Below the pieces are notes generated by a model that was not told where the DNA came from, did not search any database, and saw nothing but the letters and a program-made list of their open reading frames with translations. Shown piece after piece: positions 1 through 8,052 of a DNA stretch of 16,828 bases. The stretch's first letter is position 1. The number at the start of each line of letters is the position of its first letter. This stretch comes from JBLHKE01 sp047619485 (GTDB taxonomy: Bacteria > Verrucomicrobiota > Verrucomicrobiia > Verrucomicrobiales > DEV007). The stretch spans positions 1-16,828 of the forward strand of contig JBLHKE010000074.1 of NCBI GenBank assembly GCA_047619485.1, in the 5' to 3' direction. The position numbers and the translations under genes were made by a program.

Positions 1-353
1 TCGATTGCTGCCTCATTGATTCTACCCCACACCTCCACCGGACGGCCGGACAAGAAGGTCAGGCGCGGTGCCTGGTCTTGACCGAAGGTGATATGATTGT
101 TTTGCACCCTGGCCCCCCCGATGCGCTCGACGACCTGTTCAGCCATCTGCTTGAGCTCCGCGGTCGCGACGTTCCCGCTGAGGGTCGCATCGAGGTAATC
201 GAATTTCACCTGAACCATCTCGAGACTGCGAAGGTCGAGGGCCGCGCGCGCCTGCCCGGTCAAATTGGCCTCGACCGGCTGACGGAAGATCTTCGCCGAC
301 ATTACCGCCAAGACGAACCATGTGATAAAGAGGAACGCTACGAAATACTTCAT
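1..353 (-). CDS. BON-domain membrane-anchored protein (partial, C-terminus beyond window)
   Basis: The minus-strand frame is open from ATG at 351-353 to the window edge (117 codons, no stop), so only the N-terminal part is visible. It starts with a hydrophobic segment (residues about 3-22, MKYFVAFLFI...) that acts as a signal anchor or uncleaved signal. A segment at about 31-90 follows with the look of a BON domain: alternating basic/hydrophobic helix, a strand around VKFDYLDATLSG, a helix VATAELKQMAEQVVERIGG and a closing strand. BON domains are found in periplasmic or outer-membrane-associated proteins that bind lipids or envelope components, often fused to OmpA-like domains; whether that applies here cannot be seen. 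It lies 97 nt downstream of the hybrid kinase on the same strand and may be co-transcribed. The frame is well supported by its domain pattern; the family call is moderate. Confidence 0.6.
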   Translation of the reverse strand, partial: MKYFVAFLFITWFVLAVMSAKIFRQPVEANLTGQARAALDLRSLEMVQVKFDYLDATLSGNVATAELKQMAEQVVERIGGARVQNNHITFGQDQAPRLTFLSGRPVEVWGRINEAAI

Positions 354-450
354 TCTGCCGCCGGGATCTTAGTCACCCTACGGCAAAACGACAACCTTGC
401 ATCGGATCGGTGACCTAGAACCGAATGATTCTCCATTAATCAACGGAGGA

Positions 451-3156
451 CTAGGCGGTGAGACACGCCTCGTTGAGCACCTCGCGAACCCGCTGAGCAA
501 GGTCTGCGATGTTGTATGGCTTTTGCACGAACCCATTCGGACGCGCCCCGTTCTCAGCCTCAAATTCGTCAAGGTTCACGGCGTAGCCGCTACACACAAT
601 CACTGGGACATCGCCGTATTCTGCGCGAATACGCTTGAAAGTATCAGCACCCGAAAGGTTCGGCATCGTCAAATCGAGCAGGACGAGATCGATGCCTTCT
701 TGATCGCGCGCGAAATGTTCGAGCGCCACCAGCCCATCCTCGGCCGCGAGAGTATTGTAGCCGTGGTGCTTGAGGACGCTCTGAGCGACCGTTCGCACCA
801 CTTTTTCATCGTCCACTAGTAGAATGGTCTCGCTCCCGCCCCTGTCGACGATGGGTGCTTCTGGCACCTTCTTCGGCTCGACGTCTGCGGTCTCGGCCGC
901 TTTCGGAAGGTAGATATTGAACACGGTCCCCTCTCCTACCTTCGACACACAGTCGATCCAACCTTCGTGCTGGCGGATGATTCCATACGACGTCGCCAGA
1001 CCGAGCCCCGTCCCCTTGCCTTGTTCCTTCGTAGTAAAGAACGGCTCGTAGACCTTCTGCAGGACTTCTGGAGGCATCCCCTCACCATTGTCCGCGACCG
1101 TGATCGCTATATAGTCCCCCGGCGCTGCCCTGACGTTCTCGCTAAGCTGCTCGGCCTCGAGCGTAACATTGCGCGTGCGCATCGAGATCGTCCCCGCACC
1201 AGGCATCGCGTCTTTCGCGTTGACGACCATGTTCATGACGACCTGCTCGATCATGTTCAGGTCGACTTTCGCGCCCCAGAGATTTGGCTCCTGATCGACC
1301 TCGATCTTGATACGTGGGTCAATGGTTCGCCGAGTCAGCAAGTCGACGTCACTCAGCACCTTATTGCAGTCGCCAATGATCACCTTCAGGTGGGTGCGGC
1401 GCGAGAAACCGAGCAGCTGCTTGACCAGTTCCGCCGCCCGCTCGCCAGCGCCTTTCGCAACTTCCACCAACTCCTCCGGGGTCTCACCGTCGGGTCCCGT
1501 GCCGATCTGGGCGAGCGACAGGTTGCCTATGATACCGGTCAGCAAGTTGTTGAAGTCGTGAGCGACCCCACCAGCGAGGCGCCCGACCGCCTCCATCTTC
1601 TGCGCCTGCTGCAGACCTAGCTGGAGGCGATGCTGTTCTGATGTGTCGCGGAACATCCACAGGCGCGCGCACAGCACACCCTCGCGGTCGGAGACTGGGG
1701 CTGAGTAGATTGACAAGCTACGCGGCTCCGGCTCGACGAGGTTCCAGTCGGACTGGAGGTAGGCGTATGGATCTTGGATGAGCTGCTTCCACTCGCCGCG
1801 GAAGACCTCTGGAGTCTCGAAACATTGCGTGATCGAACACTCCAGATCGGCGATCGATCTGCCCGGCAGGGTCTCACTCTCCAGTCCGAAGAAGGCGCCG
1901 AAATGGCCATTCGCCGCAACGATGTAACCGTCGGGGTCGACCACTAGCACGGCCTCCTGGGTGGCCTCGTACGAGGCGAGCAACATGGCCGAAGTCTTCT
2001 TCAGACGCATCTCAGAATCGCGCAGCTTGCGGGTGCGCCGCTCGACCAGCGAGGACAGCTTGTTACGGTGTTCACGCACCTCATCGATCATCATATTGAA
2101 GGACAAGGAGAGGCGCCGGATCTCGGTTGATCCCCGCTCCTCCGGTAGCCTGGCCATGAGATTCCCTCCGGCAACTTGCTCGGCAGCATCCGAAGCCAAG
2201 ATCAACGGCGACGCAAAGCCATGAGCCAACCAAACACCGACCGCCATCGCGACAAAGACGGTGAAACAGCCAATCAGAAGCTGTAGGAGCTGGCTGTGCC
2301 GGATCGCAGCATTCACCTCCTCACGAGGGAGGAGCGAGACCAAGGTCCATTCGTCACCGACATGCGTGTTCTTAATCGACTTGGCCCAATAAATAAAGCG
2401 GGTTCCTTCCGCATCGACATAGTCCGAACGACGATTTGCCTGCCAGTCGTCAGGCTGCCGCGCTCCGTCAAAAAACGAAAGAATTTTTGTTTTGTCGGGG
2501 TGGTAGAGAATGTTACCGCGGGAGTCGAGCAGGACGATCATTCCCGCCTCCCCGAGTTTCGCGCCCTCAATGCGGCTCCAAACACTCTCGAATGGCACGC
2601 GCGCCTTAAGGACATGGGGCTGATCCCAAGGTTCGATATGGACTGGAATGTACACCTTGATCTGCAAACCTGAAACCCCATTGACCCGGTGCGGGCGGGA
2701 GGTAACAATCTTTCCTGAATCGCGAGCAAGCTCGAACCAAGTAGTCGTCTCGTTGGGCTCCGGATGGCTCTCTCGCGGGGTCGTCGTCTCGGTCATCAAC
2801 CCGGACGGTGAGTAGATCGTGATGTCGCTGAAGCGTTTGAAAGCACTAACCATGGAGATCATCACATCGACACGTTCCTTCTCTGTCGAAAACCGATTCT
2901 GGAGAACCGGATGGTTCCGCAGCAGTTCGAGATTATTGTCAGTCGCCTCCATACTCGACTCTACCTGCCGCGCGACCTCAGCACCCACTCCTTGCAATTT
3001 TGCATATTCCGAATCCTCCAGCGCCTCGCCCGTGATGCGATTCGTCACCCAAAGCAACACCACCGACGGGATGAGACATGCCGCGATCAGGACAAATAGT
3101 ACTTTGTAACGGATGGAATTCACAGAATTGGGAGGGGTAAGACCTAGAGTGGTCAC
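451..3156 (-). CDS. Cache-HAMP-PAS hybrid sensor histidine kinase with C-terminal receiver
   Basis: This is a 901-residue membrane sensor kinase. TM1 is at about 17-39, a periplasmic region of about 250 residues looks like a dCache sensor (about 40-285), and TM2 is at about 289-312. HAMP (about 312-365) is followed by a coiled helix and PAS (about 392-505). The HisKA H-box GGVAHDFNN carries phosphoacceptor His533. The ATPase domain shows the N-box (Asn642, Asn646), G1 DNGEGM 689-694, F-box EPFF 704-707 and G2 GKGTGLGL 713-720. The receiver (about 775-895) has acidic pair Asp782/Asp783, phosphoacceptor Asp828, Ser856 and Lys879, so all catalytic residues are present. The start is GTG at 3154-3156, with no Shine-Dalgarno; GTG at codon 12 is an alternative. 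It lies 51 nt after a polyamine-binding lipoprotein gene, which suggests that protein presents the ligand. No cognate Hpt or output regulator is in the window. Confidence 0.93.
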   Translation of the reverse strand: MTTLGLTPPNSVNSIRYKVLFVLIAACLIPSVVLLWVTNRITGEALEDSEYAKLQGVGAEVARQVESSMEATDNNLELLRNHPVLQNRFSTEKERVDVMISMVSAFKRFSDITIYSPSGLMTETTTPRESHPEPNETTTWFELARDSGKIVTSRPHRVNGVSGLQIKVYIPVHIEPWDQPHVLKARVPFESVWSRIEGAKLGEAGMIVLLDSRGNILYHPDKTKILSFFDGARQPDDWQANRRSDYVDAEGTRFIYWAKSIKNTHVGDEWTLVSLLPREEVNAAIRHSQLLQLLIGCFTVFVAMAVGVWLAHGFASPLILASDAAEQVAGGNLMARLPEERGSTEIRRLSLSFNMMIDEVREHRNKLSSLVERRTRKLRDSEMRLKKTSAMLLASYEATQEAVLVVDPDGYIVAANGHFGAFFGLESETLPGRSIADLECSITQCFETPEVFRGEWKQLIQDPYAYLQSDWNLVEPEPRSLSIYSAPVSDREGVLCARLWMFRDTSEQHRLQLGLQQAQKMEAVGRLAGGVAHDFNNLLTGIIGNLSLAQIGTGPDGETPEELVEVAKGAGERAAELVKQLLGFSRRTHLKVIIGDCNKVLSDVDLLTRRTIDPRIKIEVDQEPNLWGAKVDLNMIEQVVMNMVVNAKDAMPGAGTISMRTRNVTLEAEQLSENVRAAPGDYIAITVADNGEGMPPEVLQKVYEPFFTTKEQGKGTGLGLATSYGIIRQHEGWIDCVSKVGEGTVFNIYLPKAAETADVEPKKVPEAPIVDRGGSETILLVDDEKVVRTVAQSVLKHHGYNTLAAEDGLVALEHFARDQEGIDLVLLDLTMPNLSGADTFKRIRAEYGDVPVIVCSGYAVNLDEFEAENGARPNGFVQKPYNIADLAQRVREVLNEACLTA

Positions 3157-3207
3157 TGCCGGGGCGGAAGAACCCAGCGGACACCGGCTCGTTCGTGACC
3201 GGGCAAT

Positions 3208-4338
3208 TTATTCTGGCTCGTCCGAGCCCACGCGGGCGGTATTGATCCTAGACTGACGCTGAAGCTGGATTTTGTGCCAGGCACGGTTTTGCAGCTCAGC
3301 GAGCTCCGCCCCCTCCTTGGCGTAGTAGCGGCACTTCTCACGTACCTCAGCACTCGGATAGATCGATTTGTCCTCGAGGATTTCGGTACTAATATATGGG
3401 AGGGCGGCCTTGTTTGGGCTTGCGTAGTAGGTGTAGTTCGTATTTGCAGCTGCAACCTTCGCTTCCAACATAAAATTCACCAGCTTGTGGGCGGAGAGAG
3501 AATGATTGGAATCCCGGGCGATTGCAAATGAGTCGATCCAGAGAGGTGCTCCCTCGCTTGGGATAAAGAAGCTCACGTTCTCGTTCTCCGCGGCTACCAT
3601 CGCGGCATCACCGCTGTAACACATCGCAGCCCAAACTTCCCCGGAATCGAGGCCTTTGCGAACGTCCGCGTCAGAACCGAACTGCGCGTCGAGATCGTTG
3701 ACGAGGGAGATGATCTTCGCGCTGGCATCAGCAAAGTGCGCTGGCTCGATCGAATCGATAGGGTGACCCGCGACAAACTTGGCCAACGAAAGGAGTTCGA
3801 AGCGCTCATCGATCACCATCGCCTTGCCCTTCAATTCAGGGTTCCAGAGGAGATCCCAGCTTTCCTGAGGATCCGAAATTTTGTCTGAACGATAGGCAAC
3901 CAAGGTCGTTCCCCACATGTAAGGGACTGAGAATTCGTTGCCCGGGTCGAAAGACAGGTTTAAGTGCTCTGCCGCAATATTGGCAAGGTTGGGAACCAGC
4001 TTCTTGTCCAGCGGACGGATCAGTCTCAATTCCGCAACTGAACTTATAATCGAATCATCTGCCACGATCACATCAAATTGCCCCGGTTCGGAGCGGAGCT
4101 TCGCGATCATCTCGTCCGTGTCTTCGAAGACGTCGTAATCAATCTTAATGCCGGTCTGCTCTTCGAACTGAGCAAAGACTTCCTCGTCGAAATACTCGCT
4201 CCATGAGTAGATACGAAGGACATCAGGAGCCGCAGCTTCGGTCGGCTGCAGTGAGGCCTGATCCTTGCTGCATGACACAGATCCGAGAATGAATCCGAAA
4301 AGTAAGAGGGCACCGATAGTCTGTTTTATTGTCTTCAT
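3208..4338 (-). CDS. PotD/PotF-like polyamine-binding lipoprotein (orphan substrate-binding protein)
   Basis: This 376-residue protein is homologous in pattern to the spermidine/putrescine-binding proteins PotD and PotF. The N-terminus has a hydrophobic signal ending at Cys23 (GSVSC), a somewhat atypical lipobox, so a periplasmic lipoprotein is likely. Family hallmarks are YSWSEYF (44-50, equivalent to YNW(T/S)xY in PotD/PotF), QTGIKI (61-66), VPYMWGTT (138-145), YSGDA (241-245) and LWIDSFAI (266-273). Trp267 and Asp269 align with the PotD polyamine-contact residues Trp255 and Asp257. The length is slightly above the usual 348-370, with a charged tail. No ABC permease or ATPase genes accompany it. 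The next gene downstream on the same strand, 51 nt away, is a Cache-domain hybrid kinase. I infer a sensory rather than transport role, comparable to NspS of Vibrio cholerae; an ABC partner elsewhere in the genome cannot be excluded. Confidence 0.9.
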   Translation of the reverse strand: MKTIKQTIGALLLFGFILGSVSCSKDQASLQPTEAAAPDVLRIYSWSEYFDEEVFAQFEEQTGIKIDYDVFEDTDEMIAKLRSEPGQFDVIVADDSIISSVAELRLIRPLDKKLVPNLANIAAEHLNLSFDPGNEFSVPYMWGTTLVAYRSDKISDPQESWDLLWNPELKGKAMVIDERFELLSLAKFVAGHPIDSIEPAHFADASAKIISLVNDLDAQFGSDADVRKGLDSGEVWAAMCYSGDAAMVAAENENVSFFIPSEGAPLWIDSFAIARDSNHSLSAHKLVNFMLEAKVAAANTNYTYYASPNKAALPYISTEILEDKSIYPSAEVREKCRYYAKEGAELAELQNRAWHKIQLQRQSRINTARVGSDEPE

Positions 4339-4699
4339 AGTGGGGATTTAAATTCAAGTTTTCTAAGATAGCGGCATTACATACATGGTAATTATGATAA
4401 GTATAATACACTCTGTGAAACACTCAACATGTTTTTATTATTTATGCTAATTATACTGAGTTTACCCACATCTTTCAGCTCCCCCCCCCTCTTGAGGGAC
4501 ATCGTGTCGACATCGAAGGCTCGCGGATCGCTGAGCCTTGTAGACTTCGCAAGAGTACGACAAGTTCCAGCCCCTGAGACGACAGCCGACAGACCCAGAA
4601 GCGCTCCCGCCCTCCTCCGTTAGGGGACTTCTCGTCCGTGCACTTCCGATCATTGTAACCCACTACCTCACTGCCGTTCTTCAGTTCACGGACGCGGCA
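4339..4699. other. AT-rich divergent intergenic region leading into the MATE gene
   Basis: The first ~100 nt are AT-rich and hold the promoter elements. A run of nine C lies at 4481-4489. A plus-strand reading frame from ATG 4429 to TAG 4621-4623 (64 codons, hydrophobic start) resembles nothing I recognise and is not called as a gene. The MATE-like reading frame is open from just after the TAG at 4541-4543, and MATE-like sequence is recognisable from about 4619 onward. The 3' third of this interval is therefore probably coding even though it lies before the first ATG. Confidence 0.5.
4400..4427 (-). promoter_or_regulatory. Sigma70-like promoter for the polyamine-binding protein/kinase pair
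   Basis: Reading the minus strand, TTGAGT (4422-4427) and TATACT (4400-4405) are separated by 16 nt, with a leader of about 55-60 nt to the ATG at 4338. On the plus strand the same DNA contains a perfect TATAAT at 4402-4407 that could serve the rightward transcript toward the MATE gene, although only a poor -35 is visible for it. The two -10 elements overlap, so leftward and rightward initiation would compete. The call rests on sequence match only. Confidence 0.5.
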
Positions 4700-5947
4700 A
4701 TGATCTCGACAATCGGATCAGCTCCTCTCGCAGCACTCGGCCCAGCCGCATTCTTGCTAGCGGTCCCAGTTTGCTTCGGAATCGGTCTGGTAACTTCAGT
4801 CAATACCTTTGTGGCGCAGTCGCATGGCCGAGACTCCCGAATCCATGCCCGCTGCACGAGATTCGGAGTGCAGGGGATTTGGCTAGGCGTCATTTTCGGG
4901 AGCCTCGCGCTTTTACTTTGGCCGACGGCCAGAATCATATTCGCGAGCTTTCGATACAGCCCGGAGCTGGCTGCCGGCGCGAGCGCCTATTTCGAGATCT
5001 CGCTCTTTGCTGTGTCATTCCAAATCGCGACGGTGGCACTAGGGGGCTATTTCATCGGGGTGCGCAAAGCAGGTATCGTTCTGCAGGGAGCAGCCATTGG
5101 AACAGGAGCCAACATAGCCCTCAATTACTGGTTCATCTTCGGTGGGCTCGGAGTTCCGGCATTGGGCCTGAAAGGGGCTGCCCTAGGTACTGTATGCGCC
5201 TCAGCTATCCACTTTTTCTACGCACTTGCACGCTTTCTGACCGGACTCAGCAAAAAAGACAAGAGCAGAGTCGATTGGCAACCGAGCCGACGGACACTCA
5301 CCCGCTTAGCAAAAATGGGAGCGCCCCTGGGTGTCCACACCGGAGTAGACATTCTGTCTTGGGGACTAGTCATTTTTCTCATCGGAGTCTTCGGGGAAGC
5401 AGACCTCGCCGCGGCTACCGTCGTCGTTCGATGTATCCACCTCTCCTTCTTGCCCGCAGACGGATTGGGCGTGGCTCTAAGTAATGCGATATCTCAGGCT
5501 GTCGGCCAAGGACAAGTGGCTCTCGCCGAAGCGTATACATCGATTGCTTTCAAAATAATTTCGATCTACATGAGCACGCTCGGAGTGCTTATGTTTGCTT
5601 TTCGCCATCAGATACTCGAGGCGTTCAGCGATGACCCCACCGTGATAGCAATCGGATCAAGCGCCATGATCTTCGCCTGTGCTGCCCAGTTTTTCGACGC
5701 GATGGGGATCACCTACTACTGCGCTCTCCTCGGAACTGGCGACAACGCGTGGCCAATGAAAATCACGCTCAGCACTACTTTTATTATACTAGGACTCGGT
5801 GGTCTCGCAATGGTGAACTGGGTGCCACAGGTAGGATCGCTCGGGATCTGGTTTCTCGATGCCATCTACGTGACGATCCTCGGGCTAACTTTCCGGTTGC
5901 GCTGGCGCAGCGGACACTGGCAGAAAATCGATATTTTCGAGGATTGA
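4700..5947 (+). CDS. MATE-family efflux transporter (5' end uncertain)
   Basis: This is a multidrug/toxic compound extrusion transporter, a cation-coupled exporter of the inner membrane. From ATG 4700 it has 415 residues with repeated hydrophobic helices and MATE features: APLAALGPAAF after TM1, GLVTSVNTFVAQSHG in TM2, a mid-protein break, and a second half beginning around LAKMGAPLGVHTGVDILSWG. The start is doubtful. In-frame translation upstream of 4700 gives ALPIIVTHYL...LQFTDAAM, which is the expected MATE TM1 (compare LALPxILxxLLxxLLxxVDTAM in the family). No ATG, GTG or TTG occurs in that frame back to the TAG at 4541. A CTG at 4574-4576 would give about 457 residues, a normal MATE length. 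Otherwise the gene has a 5' frameshift or lost its start. The substrate is unknown; its position beside polyamine genes makes polyamine or other amine export a guess. Confidence 0.85.
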   Translation: MISTIGSAPLAALGPAAFLLAVPVCFGIGLVTSVNTFVAQSHGRDSRIHARCTRFGVQGIWLGVIFGSLALLLWPTARIIFASFRYSPELAAGASAYFEISLFAVSFQIATVALGGYFIGVRKAGIVLQGAAIGTGANIALNYWFIFGGLGVPALGLKGAALGTVCASAIHFFYALARFLTGLSKKDKSRVDWQPSRRTLTRLAKMGAPLGVHTGVDILSWGLVIFLIGVFGEADLAAATVVVRCIHLSFLPADGLGVALSNAISQAVGQGQVALAEAYTSIAFKIISIYMSTLGVLMFAFRHQILEAFSDDPTVIAIGSSAMIFACAAQFFDAMGITYYCALLGTGDNAWPMKITLSTTFIILGLGGLAMVNWVPQVGSLGIWFLDAIYVTILGLTFRLRWRSGHWQKIDIFED

Positions 5948-6113
5948 GACATAATCAGTAAAAATCCAAGCTGTAAATGAAGGTGAAACCTGTCAAAATC
6001 ATCCAGCGGATTAGAGAAAATTGATATTTTTCTTTAGCCGTTCAATCACACCCCATAAGCTCTCTTACTCATCTGAGATCAGCTAAAAAGATTATAAAAT
6101 AAACAACTTGCGA

Positions 6114-6141
6114 TTGCTCACAGAGTTGATATGTTTAGAAT
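6114..6141 (+). promoter_or_regulatory. Possible promoter of the speA operon
   Basis: TTGCTC (6114-6119), a 16-nt spacer and TAGAAT (6136-6141) lie just before the speA ATG at 6158, which would leave a very short leader. This sits in a 210-nt AT-rich gap (5948-6157) after the MATE stop. In that gap I see no gene, no tRNA and no convincing terminator, only a weak A/T hairpin near 6015-6040. It is a tentative call from sequence match alone. Confidence 0.3.
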
Positions 6142-6157
6142 TTATATTTATTAGACA

Positions 6158-8044
6158 ATGTTAATTGCTTCATCCCCAAGCTGGAGTGCGATTGATTCCC
6201 AAACTTTATATCGAACGGCAGAGTGGAGTAAGGGCTATTTTGGTATAAATGAAGGTGGTCAAGTCTGCCTCTACCCTCAACAACTTAGTGCCAGAACGTC
6301 CTCGGCAATTCCTCTAGCCACAATGGTGGAGGAGATTGTTCGAACGAAGAATTTAAAGCCTCCCTTTATTCTTAGGTTTCCCCAAATTCTTGATTCTCGG
6401 GTCGAGCGCTTGCATGAGGCTTTCGGGGATGCGATCAGCAAGGCTGGCTACACTTCACGCTACCACGGATTGTTTCCGATCAAGGTGAATCAGGATCGCG
6501 AAATCGTCGAACAGATCGCCGAAATTGGACAGCGCCTCGATCACGGTCTTGAGGTTGGTAGCAAAAGCGAATTGATCGCGGCAATGGGTACGATCAAGAA
6601 CAAAGATTCGATGATCGTCGTTAACGGCTACAAAGATACAGGGTTCATCGACCTCGCCCTGATTGCTCGTAAGATTGGCATCCGAGTCGTTATCGTCATG
6701 GAAACCCCAGACGAACTTGATTTGATCGTCGAAAGAGCCACCCGCATGGGAGTTGTCCCGACACTCGGAATTCGCCTGCGACTCGCTTGCCGCCCCGGTG
6801 GCCGCTGGTGCAAGACCAACGAAATCTTCGGGCTGACATCAGCCGAGGTGATCTCGGTGGTCGATCAGCTTAGGAGCGGCGGCCGGCTCGGCTGGTTGAA
6901 GATGATCCATTTTCACCAGGGATCCCAGCTTGGAAAACTGGACAGCATTCGCAAGGGTGCAAGGGAGGGAGCCCGGGTCTACGCTGCGATTTATCGAGAG
7001 GGCGCGAAGTTGGAGATGCTGAATGTTGGCGGGGGCTTGGCCCTCAATTACGACGGTTCGAAAAACGATCCAAATGCGGGTAAGGACTACGATCTCCCCA
7101 ACTATGCGAGCGCCATTGTCGAAACCGTGCGTGACGTCCTCGATGCCGACGACGTCCCCCACCCGGTTCTCCTGAGTGAATCGGGCCGGGCTGTGTGCGC
7201 CCACCAATCTGTGTTTGTGTTGAATATTCACAGCGTCTCTTCCTACCTCCCCACTTCTAGTAAACCAGCCGATCGTTCGACCCTTCCCGCGATGCTCAAA
7301 TCGATCATCGACGAGATCGAATCCGCGAATCGACGAATATTTTTGGAGCAGCGATCAACTTGGGCGGAGCAGATCGACGCCCTTTTCTTTGCGGGACAGA
7401 TTGACCTCCGCCAGCGGGCCACGGCCGAATCTGAACTACGGCTAGCAGCCGTCAGCCTCGCCCACTCGGGTGAGGAGATCAGCCAGTTGGAGATTCATGA
7501 CATCGCCTATGCCAACTTCAGCGTCTTTCAGTCACTTCCGGACCACTGGGGTATCCGACAGAAGTTTCCGGTGATGCCGCTACAGAAATTAGACCGTCGA
7601 CCCAAGCGCCTCACGAATATCTCCGATCTGACCTGTGACTGCGACGGGAGGCTTGAGTCCCCAACCGCTGACTCGAAGGAAAACGCCTTCATCCCGATTC
7701 ATTCCGTTTCTCCGACGGAGGATTACTATTTAGGCGTATTCCTAACCGGCGCTTACCAAGAATCGCTCGGCGGCAGCCACAATTTGTTCGGTCGGACACA
7801 CTCGATCACAATCAAACTGGAAGGTGACCAATTCGTGATCGGCCACTGTCGTAATGGCCAGAGCAGCAGCGATATCCTCTCACTTTTCAACTACGAACCT
7901 GACTCCCTAGCCAAGCAGATAATTACTCTGGTTTCCGAAGCCAACAGCGACGGAAAGATAACCGGCGAGGAGGGAGCAGCCTTCATCAACACCTTTCGGG
8001 CAGGGCTCAAATCGGGCTCCTATCTAACCAGTGAGGAGAGCTAG
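6158..8044 (+). CDS. speA: Biosynthetic arginine decarboxylase
   Basis: This PLP-dependent group IV decarboxylase (alanine-racemase fold) converts arginine to agmatine plus CO2, the first step of the agmatine route to putrescine. Its 628 residues match the SpeA family (about 630-660). The N-terminal motif SKGYFGINEGG corresponds to the family's WGxGYFxIN. The PLP-binding lysine is Lys109 in YHGLFPIKVNQ. Further motifs are HFHQGSQ (251-257), NVGGGL (289-294) and ESGRA (341-345). The C-terminal catalytic cysteine is Cys493 in LTCDCDG. The chosen ATG preserves the family N-terminus; no Shine-Dalgarno is seen, and the leader may be nearly absent. The deoxyhypusine-synthase-like gene begins 8 nt after the stop, so the two almost certainly form one transcript. 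aguA and aguB lie just beyond on the opposite strand and complete the pathway. Confidence 0.95.
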   Translation: MLIASSPSWSAIDSQTLYRTAEWSKGYFGINEGGQVCLYPQQLSARTSSAIPLATMVEEIVRTKNLKPPFILRFPQILDSRVERLHEAFGDAISKAGYTSRYHGLFPIKVNQDREIVEQIAEIGQRLDHGLEVGSKSELIAAMGTIKNKDSMIVVNGYKDTGFIDLALIARKIGIRVVIVMETPDELDLIVERATRMGVVPTLGIRLRLACRPGGRWCKTNEIFGLTSAEVISVVDQLRSGGRLGWLKMIHFHQGSQLGKLDSIRKGAREGARVYAAIYREGAKLEMLNVGGGLALNYDGSKNDPNAGKDYDLPNYASAIVETVRDVLDADDVPHPVLLSESGRAVCAHQSVFVLNIHSVSSYLPTSSKPADRSTLPAMLKSIIDEIESANRRIFLEQRSTWAEQIDALFFAGQIDLRQRATAESELRLAAVSLAHSGEEISQLEIHDIAYANFSVFQSLPDHWGIRQKFPVMPLQKLDRRPKRLTNISDLTCDCDGRLESPTADSKENAFIPIHSVSPTEDYYLGVFLTGAYQESLGGSHNLFGRTHSITIKLEGDQFVIGHCRNGQSSSDILSLFNYEPDSLAKQIITLVSEANSDGKITGEEGAAFINTFRAGLKSGSYLTSEES

Positions 8045-8052
8045 CGATCATT

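Noticed and set aside
78..413. 111-codon plus-strand frame
   Set aside because: It is antisense to the BON-domain reading frame, which has a signal anchor and a recognisable domain; the plus-strand product has no such features.
372..413. GTCACC...GGTGAC inverted arms between kinase and BON gene
   Set aside because: The arms are only 6 bp and about 30 nt apart, with no T-run; expected by chance.
967..1620. 217-codon plus-strand frame antisense to the kinase
   Set aside because: It lies opposite the highly conserved HisKA/ATPase part of the kinase; its Arg/Asp/Leu-rich product is typical of an antisense shadow.
4481..4489. Run of nine C as a possible phase-variation switch for the MATE gene
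   Set aside because: Slippage here cannot join the ATG 4429 frame to the MATE frame, because the MATE frame has stops at 4493-4495 and 4541-4543 in between.
4429..4623. 64-codon plus-strand frame with a hydrophobic start
   Set aside because: It begins inside the divergent promoter region, matches no family I recognise, and its later part is of low-quality composition. It is kept only as a possible 5' part of the MATE gene if an indel exists.
4771..5484. 237-codon frame overlapping the MATE gene in another phase
   Set aside because: It is Arg/Cys/Ser-rich with no membrane segments, and it is an overlapping frame of an evident transporter.
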